Position numbers and translations under genes: made by a program. Positions 50,787 to 58,225 of a stretch of 64,000 nucleotides of DNA are shown piece after piece. Each line of letters begins with the position of its first letter. Within the stretch, counting starts at the first letter, position 1. A model generated the notes under the pieces. It was not told where the DNA came from, searched no databases, and worked only from the letters and a program-made list of their open reading frames with translations. Origin of the DNA: Treponema sp. Lineage in GTDB: Bacteria; Spirochaetota; Spirochaetia; Treponematales; Treponemataceae. The stretch is from NCBI GenBank assembly GCA_024400915.1, contig JAKSLX010000006.1, positions 60,604-124,603 of the forward strand, in the 5' to 3' direction.

Positions 50787-51873
50787 GAGCTTCTCCTTTT
50801 ACTGATGGGGGAATCATGGCAAGAAAGAGTTCCTTTATGAGAAGTGCATCAGGATTTTCTTTCCCAAATAGCTCGAGGAATTTTTCGCATCCGCTGTTGA
50901 TGTATTCGATTCCAATGCGGCGGGCTTCTTCTACGGCATTGCTTTCAAGAAGCATGAGGACGGCTTCTTCTACGGCTGGACTGTCGATGCCTTCCTTGCC
51001 TGCAGTTTCAAAGCATCTGTGAAGGGCAGTAATTTTTTTCTTGTCGTTTTTATTTTTTTCAATGAAAGAAAGTACCGGTAAAGATTTTTTCCCTTCAACA
51101 ATATCATCACCACGTTTCTTTCCGGGGTTTCCTGTAGTAAGGTTTATTACGTCGTCAATAATCTGAAAACCTGCACCGATTTCTGCAGCAATGAGTCCTG
51201 CTTTTGAAACGGTATCTTCATCTGCACCGCTTGCAAGGGTTCCGATTTTTGCAGAAAGAGAAGCAAGGGTTCCCGTCTTGTTTTTTACCATTGCAATGTA
51301 TTCGTCCTGCGAAGGTTCCTTCGTGTTGTCGTTGTGCCACTTTATGTCCATGGCCTGTCCAAGGTGAAGACGACGGAGTTCTTCCGCATATGTTGAATAG
51401 AGTCTGAGTTTAAGTGCGTCGCTGCATTCTAAAGTATTGATGCAGACCGGAGCTTGAAAATAAAGCCAGGAACCTGCGTTGATGGCAGTGTCCATTCCGT
51501 ATGTAATGTAGGCTGCCGGTTTCCCACGGCGTGACTCGGATTTGTCTTCGATGTCGTCGTGAATGAGGCTTGCAGTATGAACGAATTCTACAAGAGTGCT
51601 TAGCTTGTAAGCAAAATTTTCAGATTCGTTTTTCTTTTCATCTTTTGAACTTGCGCGGGCACAGAGAACGAGCAGAAGAGGTCTCCATCTTTTCCCGCCG
51701 AGATCAACAAGGGAACGGGTAGTTTCAATGAGGGGATGAATGTGTTCCGGCTTCACTGCCTCCGGTAAAATTCCGAAAGTATTTTTCAGCCATGCAGTGG
51801 TAGCCTGAGAAGGTAAAAAAGATTTTATGGAGTCTTCAATGTTCTGAAGATGTCTTGTAAATTCAGGATTCAT
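50779..51873 (-). CDS. Polyprenyl diphosphate synthase
   Basis: A 364-residue trans-isoprenyl diphosphate synthase, first gene of the lpt operon. The first Asp-rich motif is HDDIEDKSESRRGKPAAY; the second is GFQIIDDVINLTTGNPGKKRGDDIVEGKKSLPVL, where the usual fifth residue Asp (DDxxD) is Asn. GKRWRPLLLVL near the start binds the substrate's diphosphate. Chain length made cannot be told; farnesyl or geranylgeranyl size or longer lipids for quinones or wall carriers are all possible. A TATAGT-like box 11 bases before the ATG and no ribosome-binding site suggest a very short leader. Confidence 0.88.
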   Translation of the reverse strand: MNPEFTRHLQNIEDSIKSFLPSQATTAWLKNTFGILPEAVKPEHIHPLIETTRSLVDLGGKRWRPLLLVLCARASSKDEKKNESENFAYKLSTLVEFVHTASLIHDDIEDKSESRRGKPAAYITYGMDTAINAGSWLYFQAPVCINTLECSDALKLRLYSTYAEELRRLHLGQAMDIKWHNDNTKEPSQDEYIAMVKNKTGTLASLSAKIGTLASGADEDTVSKAGLIAAEIGAGFQIIDDVINLTTGNPGKKRGDDIVEGKKSLPVLSFIEKNKNDKKKITALHRCFETAGKEGIDSPAVEEAVLMLLESNAVEEARRIGIEYINSGCEKFLELFGKENPDALLIKELFLAMIPPSVKGEAHA

Positions 51874-51910
51874 AATTTCAGAATACTATATATAGGTAGA
51901 AAAATAAAGT

Positions 51911-51961
51911 TAGGGGAGTGCGGAAAAACAAATGAGCCCCACTCCAAAAATGAAATGGGGC
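51911..51961 (-). terminator. Hairpin region between the repeat protein gene and the prenyl synthase operon
   Basis: Read on the minus strand, GCCCCA-type sequence (51961-51956) pairs with TGGGGC (51941-51936) and T-rich sequence follows, as in a weak terminator of the upstream gene. An alternative stem pairs GGAGTG (51945-51940) with CACTCC (near 51919-51914), which excludes the first. Confidence 0.55.
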
Positions 51962-51984
51962 CTTTGGCAAAATTGTGTTGTATT

Positions 51985-52824
51985 TTATTTTGCGTTTGCT
52001 GTTGAAAGTCCGTATGAATAGTCTGTAATTGAAATGAGTTCATTTACAGTTGAACCGAACTTTTCCGCAATGCTGTAGATGCTGACCTTTGTCGGATTGC
52101 CCTTTGCATCATTCTTGTAGATGTCGCGTTCAATAAGGTCAGTATCTGAAGCGTAAATCTGGATTTCAGAAAGGAAACCCTTGTCATCGTAGCGGTAAAC
52201 TGTTTTGCCAGCCTTATTTCCGTCAGAATCAATGTTTTCAATCAATGCAATGTCGCCATTGTCTGTGTAGGAATATTTTTCAGCATGTGAAAGAGTTCCG
52301 TCGCCAAAGTAATAGGCAACCTCAATTTCCTTTCCGTTTTCCAGAATGTGGTTTACGCGGCTAACAAGCTTTCCTTCAGCATTGTAAAGGCTTTCAGAAG
52401 TTCTGTTTGCTTCGTACTTGTAGATGTTTTTTCCGGTAAGAACATCTGCTGCGTTGTAGGCTGTTTCAGACTTGATTTTTCCGTCAGCACTGTATTCGTA
52501 AACAAGTTTTCTTGTAACCTTGCCTTCTGCATCCTTGCTGATTTCCGCTGAAAGCTTTCCCCCCGAAGTGTATTCGTAGGATACAGAATCAAGAACTTCA
52601 TCCTTTGGACTGTAGGAAACAGTTTCCATTCTGAGTCCATTTGCAAAAGTATGAACATGCTTGATTGCTACCGTGCGGAAATATTCTCCAAATCTTGAAG
52701 TAACTGAATATTCTGTTTTTGTGTAGGATTCTGCTTTTCCCTTGAATTCAAGAAGATCATTGTCAAAGGCAAAAAGACTTCCTGTCATAAGAACTGATGC
52801 TGCCAATAAAGCGATTTTTTTCAT
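51985..52824 (-). CDS. Secreted repeat protein with YD/RHS-like units
   Basis: A 279-residue exported protein; the signal peptide MKKIALLAASVLMTGSLFA is cut before FDND. The mature part is built of about eight units of roughly 20-25 residues with the pattern Y-x-Y-x-x-x-G-K-L/I-x-x-E-x-x-Y/N (for example LVYEYSADGKIKSETAYN, NIYKYEANRTSESLYN, TVYRYDDKGFLSEIQIYA), like RHS/YD or antitoxin-type beta repeats. It is probably a periplasmic or surface beta-strand stack. I do not know its function. AGGAGG lies before the ATG. Confidence 0.72.
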   Translation of the reverse strand: MKKIALLAASVLMTGSLFAFDNDLLEFKGKAESYTKTEYSVTSRFGEYFRTVAIKHVHTFANGLRMETVSYSPKDEVLDSVSYEYTSGGKLSAEISKDAEGKVTRKLVYEYSADGKIKSETAYNAADVLTGKNIYKYEANRTSESLYNAEGKLVSRVNHILENGKEIEVAYYFGDGTLSHAEKYSYTDNGDIALIENIDSDGNKAGKTVYRYDDKGFLSEIQIYASDTDLIERDIYKNDAKGNPTKVSIYSIAEKFGSTVNELISITDYSYGLSTANAK

Positions 52825-52932
52825 TTTAATTCCTCCTGTATGGAAAATAAAATTCTACTTCTATTATCGGTATTATGATTGAAAAAATTAGAAACAAAGT
52901 GATAAACTTTTCCATCAGTTAAGGTGAACAAT

Positions 52933-54519
52933 ATGTCAGAAGAATTGATTACATTAAGAAATTGCAGCATACAAAACAAAATAAAGACTTTTTTCCCTGA
53001 GTTGAGCTGGGAATTCAAAAAAGGCGAATCATGGCTTGTCATTGGACCAAACGGGGGCGGTAAGGCTGATTTTGTAAAGGCACTTGCAGGACAGCTTTCC
53101 TTTGTTCCAAAAAGTGGTTCGGATGATGACTGCAGGAATGCCTTTGAAAAAAATGTTGCGGTTGTTTCCCTTGAAGAGGCAGCTTCCCTTATTGAAGAAG
53201 AAAGAAATCGCGATGAAAGCGAATACATGGACAAGGAAGATATAGGCAGAACTGGCCGTGCGTACATTTCTGAAGTTCTCGGCGGTTCAAGCAAAAAGAA
53301 TGCACCACTTCCGGAAATTGCATGGCGCCTTGAAACCATGGCAGAAGTAAAGCTTTGCGGCGTAGAAAAAATCCTTGACCGTGGTTTGCGCTACATGTCT
53401 ACAGGTGAAATTCGAAGAACCCTTCTATGCCGTGCCCTCCTTTCGGGATGCAAGCTCCTTGTGCTGAGTGATCCTTTTGCTGGTCTTGATGCGGAATCCA
53501 GAAGAATCCTTTTGGAATTTTTTACGACAATTGTTTCAAAGCAGCTCTCAGGAAAAGAAGACTTCCCTCACATCATTCTCTGCATGGAACGCTTTCATGA
53601 GATTCCTGAATCCATCAACCGCGTAGTTGAATTCAGAGACAAGAAAATTTCTTTCTGCGGGCCAAGGGAAGAATATGAACTTCTTCTGAAAAAGGAAGAA
53701 GAGAAAAAGTCTGCAACAAGGGAATCTGAGAAAAAAGTCTTCCTTGCAGAACTTGAAAAAATTCGAAACGAAAGCAAGGCAATTTCCGATGACATCAATT
53801 CTGTTGAAGTTCCTGACAGCCTCATAAAATTTGATAGGGTTAATGTTGGTTGGGAAGATCACCACGTTCTCGTTGACCTTGAATGGGAAGTAAAGAAGGG
53901 GGACCATTATCTTGTTCGTGGACCTAATGGTAGTGGAAAAACAACCATCATGGAACTCATTACAGGAGATAACATGCAGGTGTTCCGTGAGCCAGTCTAT
54001 CTTTTTGGAAACAGGCGCGGTACTGGGGAAACTATTTGGGACATAAAGCGTCACCTTGGAATCGTAAGCTATCGCCTTCATGTTGAGTACCGCATGGTTG
54101 GCGGAACAAGCCTTCAGAATGTAATCATTTCAGGTTTTCATGACAGTATCGGTCTTTACCAGAATCCAACTGACTATGAAATTGCCGTTGCAAAGGCATG
54201 GCTCAAGCTTGCAGGATTTTCTGGTCGTGAAAATGAAGCCTTCGGAAATTTGAGTTACGGTGAACAGCGAGCAATCCTGATTCTTCGTGCTGCAGTAAAA
54301 TCTCCTAGAGTTCTGATTCTGGACGAGCCATGTCACGGTCTTGATGAAAATTATCGCGAGAAAATTCTTGATCTTCTTGAGACCATTGCAGAAACTGGAA
54401 CTACAACTTTGCTGCATGTTACTCATGATCCGTCAGAAGTTCTTCCTTGTGAAAAACATGTTCTTGAACTTCATCCTGGCGAATCACCAATGTATAAAAT
54501 TATCGAAAGAAATGTATAG
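52933..54519 (+). CDS. Double ABC-domain ATPase (ModF/PhrA-like) with degenerate first domain
   Basis: A 528-residue soluble protein with two ABC domains and no membrane part. Domain one (1-250) has Walker A GPNGGGKADF, where the usual Lys-Ser/Thr is Lys-Ala, signature MSTGEIRRTLLCRAL and Walker B LLVLSDPFAGLD, in which Asp-Pro replaces Asp-Glu; ATP hydrolysis there is unlikely. Domain two (295-528) is intact: GPNGSGKTTIMELITG, NLSYGEQRAILILRAA and VLILDEPCHGLDENY. The layout and the EPCHGLD segment match ModF/PhrA proteins, once tied to molybdate or photorepair but of unproven function. AAGG lies 8 bases before the ATG. No permease or binding-protein gene is nearby. Confidence 0.85.
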   Translation: MSEELITLRNCSIQNKIKTFFPELSWEFKKGESWLVIGPNGGGKADFVKALAGQLSFVPKSGSDDDCRNAFEKNVAVVSLEEAASLIEEERNRDESEYMDKEDIGRTGRAYISEVLGGSSKKNAPLPEIAWRLETMAEVKLCGVEKILDRGLRYMSTGEIRRTLLCRALLSGCKLLVLSDPFAGLDAESRRILLEFFTTIVSKQLSGKEDFPHIILCMERFHEIPESINRVVEFRDKKISFCGPREEYELLLKKEEEKKSATRESEKKVFLAELEKIRNESKAISDDINSVEVPDSLIKFDRVNVGWEDHHVLVDLEWEVKKGDHYLVRGPNGSGKTTIMELITGDNMQVFREPVYLFGNRRGTGETIWDIKRHLGIVSYRLHVEYRMVGGTSLQNVIISGFHDSIGLYQNPTDYEIAVAKAWLKLAGFSGRENEAFGNLSYGEQRAILILRAAVKSPRVLILDEPCHGLDENYREKILDLLETIAETGTTTLLHVTHDPSEVLPCEKHVLELHPGESPMYKIIERNV

Positions 54520-54536
54520 AAAATCTTGACGGGCAA

Positions 54537-54574
54537 AAAAAAGACTGCAGTTCAGACGAATTGCAGTCTTTTTT
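54537..54574. terminator. Bidirectional terminator after the double ABC gene
   Basis: A 17-base-pair stem, AAAAAAGACTGCAGTTC (54537-54553) with GAATTGCAGTCTTTTTT (one G-T pair) ending near 54574, between converging genes. Confidence 0.92.
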
Positions 54575-54590
54575 ATATCCTAAAAATAAA

Positions 54591-54908
54591 TTACTTCTGT
54601 TCGCAGATAACAACAGAGTTGTCTGTGTGGCTGAATGGTGCAGGAATATACTTGTCTGCTTCCCAGTCGTTTTCCCAGTGCTTGCCATCAAGAAGATAAC
54701 GGAACTGATATTCCTTTCCCTGTTCAAGCTTAACCTTTACAGAGAAGTTGCCGTCCTTTCCCTTAACGAGAGGTGTATCTGTGCTACTCCAGCTGTTGAA
54801 ATCACCTGCGAGAGTAATCTTTTCTGCTCCGTGAGATTCGTTTGCCTTTACTGTGAAGGTAACTGTACAAGTCTTCTTATCCTTTGAATAAGTCTTCTTT
54901 AATGACAT
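54591..54908 (-). CDS. Small CBM48 (isoamylase N-terminal-like) protein
   Basis: A 105-residue protein that is a single CBM48/early-set domain: CTVTFTVKANESHGAEKITLAGDFNSWSS, then GNFSVKVKLEQGKEYQFRYLLDGKHWENDW. The GDFNxW and YQFRYLLDGxxW motifs are the family's glycogen-binding signatures. There is no signal peptide and no catalytic domain, so it is a free cytosolic carbohydrate-binding or regulatory protein, like those that bind glycogen. A ribosome-binding site with AGGAG lies before the ATG. It stands alone. Confidence 0.9.
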   Translation of the reverse strand: MSLKKTYSKDKKTCTVTFTVKANESHGAEKITLAGDFNSWSSTDTPLVKGKDGNFSVKVKLEQGKEYQFRYLLDGKHWENDWEADKYIPAPFSHTDNSVVICEQK

Positions 54909-55082
54909 TTTTTTCTCCTATAAAATGCATACGCAAAAGGTTCTTCAACCTTGTAAAAAATCTGAATAACCTCTTACAGTTTATATTTTTTGAAAAAAAA
55001 ATACAATATGAAATGGATATTTTATTATAGTGCATTATATTGCTATTACACTGAGAATTCAGTATATTCTCTTTAACATTTC

Positions 55083-55114
55083 TAGACGCTGATTTATCCA
55101 AATTGCAGGCGCTA
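55083..55114 (+). promoter_or_regulatory. Inverted repeat in the metK leader
   Basis: TAGACGC (55083-55089, one bulged A) can pair with GCGCTA (55109-55114), enclosing 19 bases and lying 9 bases before the AGGAGG site. It is too small for the SAM riboswitch classes I know. Confidence 0.3.
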
Positions 55115-55136
55115 ATTGCTAAACAGGAGGCTCTAT

Positions 55137-56324
55137 ATGAGTACTATCGTTTCAAAAAATCACTATTTATTTACTTCAGAATCAGTTGGCGAAGGACACC
55201 CAGACAAGGTTGCCGACCAGATTTCAGATGCAGTTCTTGATGAATGTCTTCGTCAGGATCCAGAAAGCCATGTAGCATGCGAAACTTTTACAACAACAGG
55301 CATGGTTCTTGTTGGCGGAGAAATCACTACAAAGGCAACTCTTGATATCCAGAAGATTGCCCGCGAAACAGCAAGAAAAATCGGCTATACGGATGCTGAA
55401 TTTGGTCTTGACTGCGATTCAATGTCGGTCCTCAATGCAATCCACACACAGTCACCTGACATCAACCAGGGTGTTGTCGGAACAGGTCTTAAGAAATTCA
55501 AGGGACAGCAGGGTGCAGGCGACCAGGGCATGATGTTCGGTTTTGCATGCAACGAAACTCCAGAGCTTATGCCTGCTCCAGTAATGTATTCACACAAGAT
55601 TCTTCTCAAGGCTGCAAAGCTTCGTAAGAGCGGAAAGATCAAGTGGCTTCGTCCTGATGCAAAGTCACAGGTTACAATCGAATATGAAGGATTCAAGCCA
55701 GTCCGCATCGACACAGTTGTTGTAAGCCATCAGCATGCACCAGAAGTAAAGTATGCAGAAATCGAAAAGACAATCATCGAACAGATCATCAAGCCTGTTC
55801 TTGAACCAACAGGTCTCCTTGATAAAAAGACAAAGTTCTATGTTAATCCTACAGGCCGCTTTGTAACTGGTGGTCCACATGGAGACTCGGGTCTTACAGG
55901 ACGCAAGATCATCGTTGATACATACGGCGGAATGGGTCGTCATGGTGGCGGTGCCTTCAGTGGAAAGGATCCTTCAAAGGTTGACCGTTCTGCAGCATAC
56001 ATGGCACGCTACATCGCAAAGAACATTGTTGCAGCAAAACTTTCCGACAGGGCAGAAGTTCAGCTTGCCTATGCAATCGGCGTTCCATATCCTGTTTCGA
56101 TCATGGTCGAAACTTTCGGAACAGAAAAATATCCTGTTGCAGATATCGAAGCAGCAGTAAAGAAAGTATTCGACTGTACTCCTGCCGGAATCGTTAAGAC
56201 ACTTGACCTTAAGCGCCCAATCTATTCTGCAACTGCAGCTTACGGTCACTTTGGACGCAAGGAATTCCCTTGGGAACAGACAGACAAGGTTGAAGCCCTT
56301 AAGAAATGCGTTCAGAAGAAGTAA
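55137..56324 (+). CDS. metK: S-adenosylmethionine synthetase
   Basis: MetK makes S-adenosylmethionine from methionine and ATP. The 395-residue chain shows LFTSESVGEGHPDKVADQISDAVLDE, GEITTKA, GDQGMMFGFACNETPELMPAP, the GPHGDSGLTGRKIIVDTYGG loop and GGGAFSGKDPSKVDRSAAYMARYIAKN, all near-identical to family signatures. The ATG at 55137 has a strong CAGGAGG site 6 bases away; a short upstream extension is not needed. Its end overlaps nth by 19 bases. The A/T-rich leader (54909-55136) has an inverted repeat but no riboswitch I recognise. Confidence 0.97.
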   Translation: MSTIVSKNHYLFTSESVGEGHPDKVADQISDAVLDECLRQDPESHVACETFTTTGMVLVGGEITTKATLDIQKIARETARKIGYTDAEFGLDCDSMSVLNAIHTQSPDINQGVVGTGLKKFKGQQGAGDQGMMFGFACNETPELMPAPVMYSHKILLKAAKLRKSGKIKWLRPDAKSQVTIEYEGFKPVRIDTVVVSHQHAPEVKYAEIEKTIIEQIIKPVLEPTGLLDKKTKFYVNPTGRFVTGGPHGDSGLTGRKIIVDTYGGMGRHGGGAFSGKDPSKVDRSAAYMARYIAKNIVAAKLSDRAEVQLAYAIGVPYPVSIMVETFGTEKYPVADIEAAVKKVFDCTPAGIVKTLDLKRPIYSATAAYGHFGRKEFPWEQTDKVEALKKCVQKK

Positions 56325-56932
56325 AAGAAATATTTGAAAGACTCAGGGACGGGAATTCAAATCCTCTTCCTGAGCTTGATTTTACCTCCGCCTATACTCT
56401 GCTTGTGGCGGTGGTTCTTTCTGCCCAGGCGACTGACAGGAGCGTAAACCTTGCGACAAAAGATCTTTTTAAAGTTGCAGATACGCCTGAAAAAATGGTT
56501 GCCCTCGGACAGGAAAGACTCATTCCTTATATAAAACCCATCGGTCTTTACCAGAACAAATCAAAGCATGTCATTGAGCTTAGTAAGGCTCTAGTTGAAA
56601 AATTCAATTCTGTTGTTCCCGATAATCTTGAAGAGCTTGTTACTCTGCCTGGAGTCGGAAGAAAAACTGCAAATGTCGTGCTGAATGTCTGGTTCAAGAA
56701 GCCTACCATGCCTGTAGATACCCATGTGTTTCGAGTTGCGAATCGTCTTGGCTTAAGTGACGGTAAAACTCCGCTGGAAGTTGAAAAAGATCTTCTGAAA
56801 ATTGTTCCTGAGGAATTTGGATTGCATGCCCATCATTGGCTTTTGCTCCATGGCCGCTATGTATGCACTTCAAGAAATCCAAAATGTAGCGAGTGTATCC
56901 TTTGCGACAAATGTTCAAGTCTTACCAGGTAA
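56306..56932 (+). CDS. nth: Endonuclease III
   Basis: Nth is the base-excision repair glycosylase/AP lyase for oxidised pyrimidines. The 208-residue chain has the helix-hairpin-helix LPGVGRKTANVVLN with the catalytic Lys, VDTHVFRVANRLGL with the catalytic Asp, and the iron-sulfur loop CTSRNPKCSECILCDKC (C-x6-C-x2-C-x5-C). The ATG lies inside the end of metK, so the two are cotranscribed. Its stop overlaps the convergent outer-membrane protein gene by 11 bases. Confidence 0.96.
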   Translation: MRSEEVKEIFERLRDGNSNPLPELDFTSAYTLLVAVVLSAQATDRSVNLATKDLFKVADTPEKMVALGQERLIPYIKPIGLYQNKSKHVIELSKALVEKFNSVVPDNLEELVTLPGVGRKTANVVLNVWFKKPTMPVDTHVFRVANRLGLSDGKTPLEVEKDLLKIVPEEFGLHAHHWLLLHGRYVCTSRNPKCSECILCDKCSSLTR

Positions 56933-58148
56933 ATCCAAATCCAATGGAAAGTGAGTTGTAGGATTTGTCTTCTCGATCTGTTAAATTTGCTTTATCAGAT
57001 GAAAAGGCATTGTTCCATATATGGTTGTAGGCACCCGTAATGAGCATATGCCCGATTTTTAAATCCAGTCCAGCGCCTGCCTTGAATACGAATCTATCGT
57101 CAGTTCTTACTGCCATACCGGTCTGGATGTATGGTCTGAAAATGTTGAATACTTCTACGCTTCCACCTAACAGTCCACCAAAGGAATAAATGGTTTTTCT
57201 AGTCTGGTCGTTAAGGTCAAAGCAAAGTTCAAGGCCTGCAAAGACATAGTTTCCTATGCCAAAGATGAGTGCTGCGTCAAAACTGTTCAATTGGATTCTT
57301 GAAATAGAAGGAGAGTTAGGGTCTTCTTCGTTGTTATTTCTGAAAGTTTCAAGGGCAAAATAAATTGCTCGCCTTCCGTTGTATTTATTTTCTTCAGGTT
57401 CTATTTCAGTCTGTTCATCCTTTTCTGCCTGCCTTGATTCGGCATAGAGTGTTCTTTTTGTTTTCTGAAGGTCAGCATCAATTTCTTTTTTTGTCCTGTA
57501 CTCAATTTCCGGTTTGTAGGACCAGATGACGGGAGTGAGTTTTTTTATGGTATCTATGACTCTGTCCTGTTTTGCAACTTTATAGAAAACAATTTCTTCT
57601 GGCATGAATCTGTACTGGGATGCCTTGACCCATCTTTGGATTTTAAAATGTACCTCTGCATAGAATACTTCTTCTCCCGAACGTATTTTTGATTCATATT
57701 CGGTTACGTAATATTCATAGTCCCTGCGCTGATAGTCTGCCATGTCTTTTTCTGCCACATATTTCCGTTCCATCAGCGTTGAGTAAAGCATGGGGATGTT
57801 TCTGTTTATTGTTACATGATTTTCAAAATAAGATCCGGAAAGTTTTACGGGCCACATAGTTTGATCTATGTCATATTCACCTACATCCATTTTCAGAGAT
57901 CCGTCCTTCGTTGATATAGTGTAGGTGTCGTTTTCAAGTTCAGCATACATGGAGTTGATAGCAGAAACTTCTTCCGGTGTAAAAACATAATCGCTGTTTC
58001 CGGATGCAAGGATCAGTTTGAAAGTTTCTATTGTCTGTATCCTTTCTTCTGCTTCCTTGATTGTAGCCGCAGATATTTGATCAGGCTTAAAAAAAACGGA
58101 GGATAATAAAACTGCCACAAGAAGAATTTTCCGCATCATCTTTTTCAT
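56922..58148 (-). CDS. Predicted outer membrane beta-barrel protein
   Basis: A 408-residue exported protein; the signal peptide starts MKKMMRKILLVAVLL and ends near ISAATIKEAE. Residues 25-230 form a mostly helical and beta region of unknown fold with many Tyr and Lys. Residues 265-408 have alternating hydrophobic strands (AALIFGIGNYVFAGLELCFDL, GGLLGGSVEVFNIFRPYIQTGMAV, FVFKAGAGLDLKIGHMLITGAYNHIW) and end NSLSIGFGFTW, the C-terminal aromatic residue that marks outer membrane barrels. I do not recognise the family. It is transcribed divergently from glmS and converges on nth. Confidence 0.7.
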   Translation of the reverse strand: MKKMMRKILLVAVLLSSVFFKPDQISAATIKEAEERIQTIETFKLILASGNSDYVFTPEEVSAINSMYAELENDTYTISTKDGSLKMDVGEYDIDQTMWPVKLSGSYFENHVTINRNIPMLYSTLMERKYVAEKDMADYQRRDYEYYVTEYESKIRSGEEVFYAEVHFKIQRWVKASQYRFMPEEIVFYKVAKQDRVIDTIKKLTPVIWSYKPEIEYRTKKEIDADLQKTKRTLYAESRQAEKDEQTEIEPEENKYNGRRAIYFALETFRNNNEEDPNSPSISRIQLNSFDAALIFGIGNYVFAGLELCFDLNDQTRKTIYSFGGLLGGSVEVFNIFRPYIQTGMAVRTDDRFVFKAGAGLDLKIGHMLITGAYNHIWNNAFSSDKANLTDREDKSYNSLSIGFGFTW

Positions 58149-58212
58149 TCTAGCACAATTGGCAGGATGCATAAAGAATGGAGTAATACTTCTATTTATT
58201 GTGTCTTTAGGT

Positions 58213-58218
58213 TATATT
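58213..58218 (+). promoter_or_regulatory. -10 box of glmS, leaderless geometry
   Basis: TATATT, seven bases (TTTATCT) before the ATG at 58226. The -35 region is weak (TTCTAT at 58190-58195). No glmS ribozyme lies upstream. Confidence 0.4.
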
Positions 58219-58225
58219 TTTATCT

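Noticed and set aside
54909..55136. A SAM riboswitch before metK
   Set aside because: The leader has one small inverted repeat but none of the multi-helix cores of the known SAM classes, and no terminator stem.
58149..58225. A glmS ribozyme
   Set aside because: The gap before glmS is only 77 bases and shows no ribozyme core; the gene appears leaderless.
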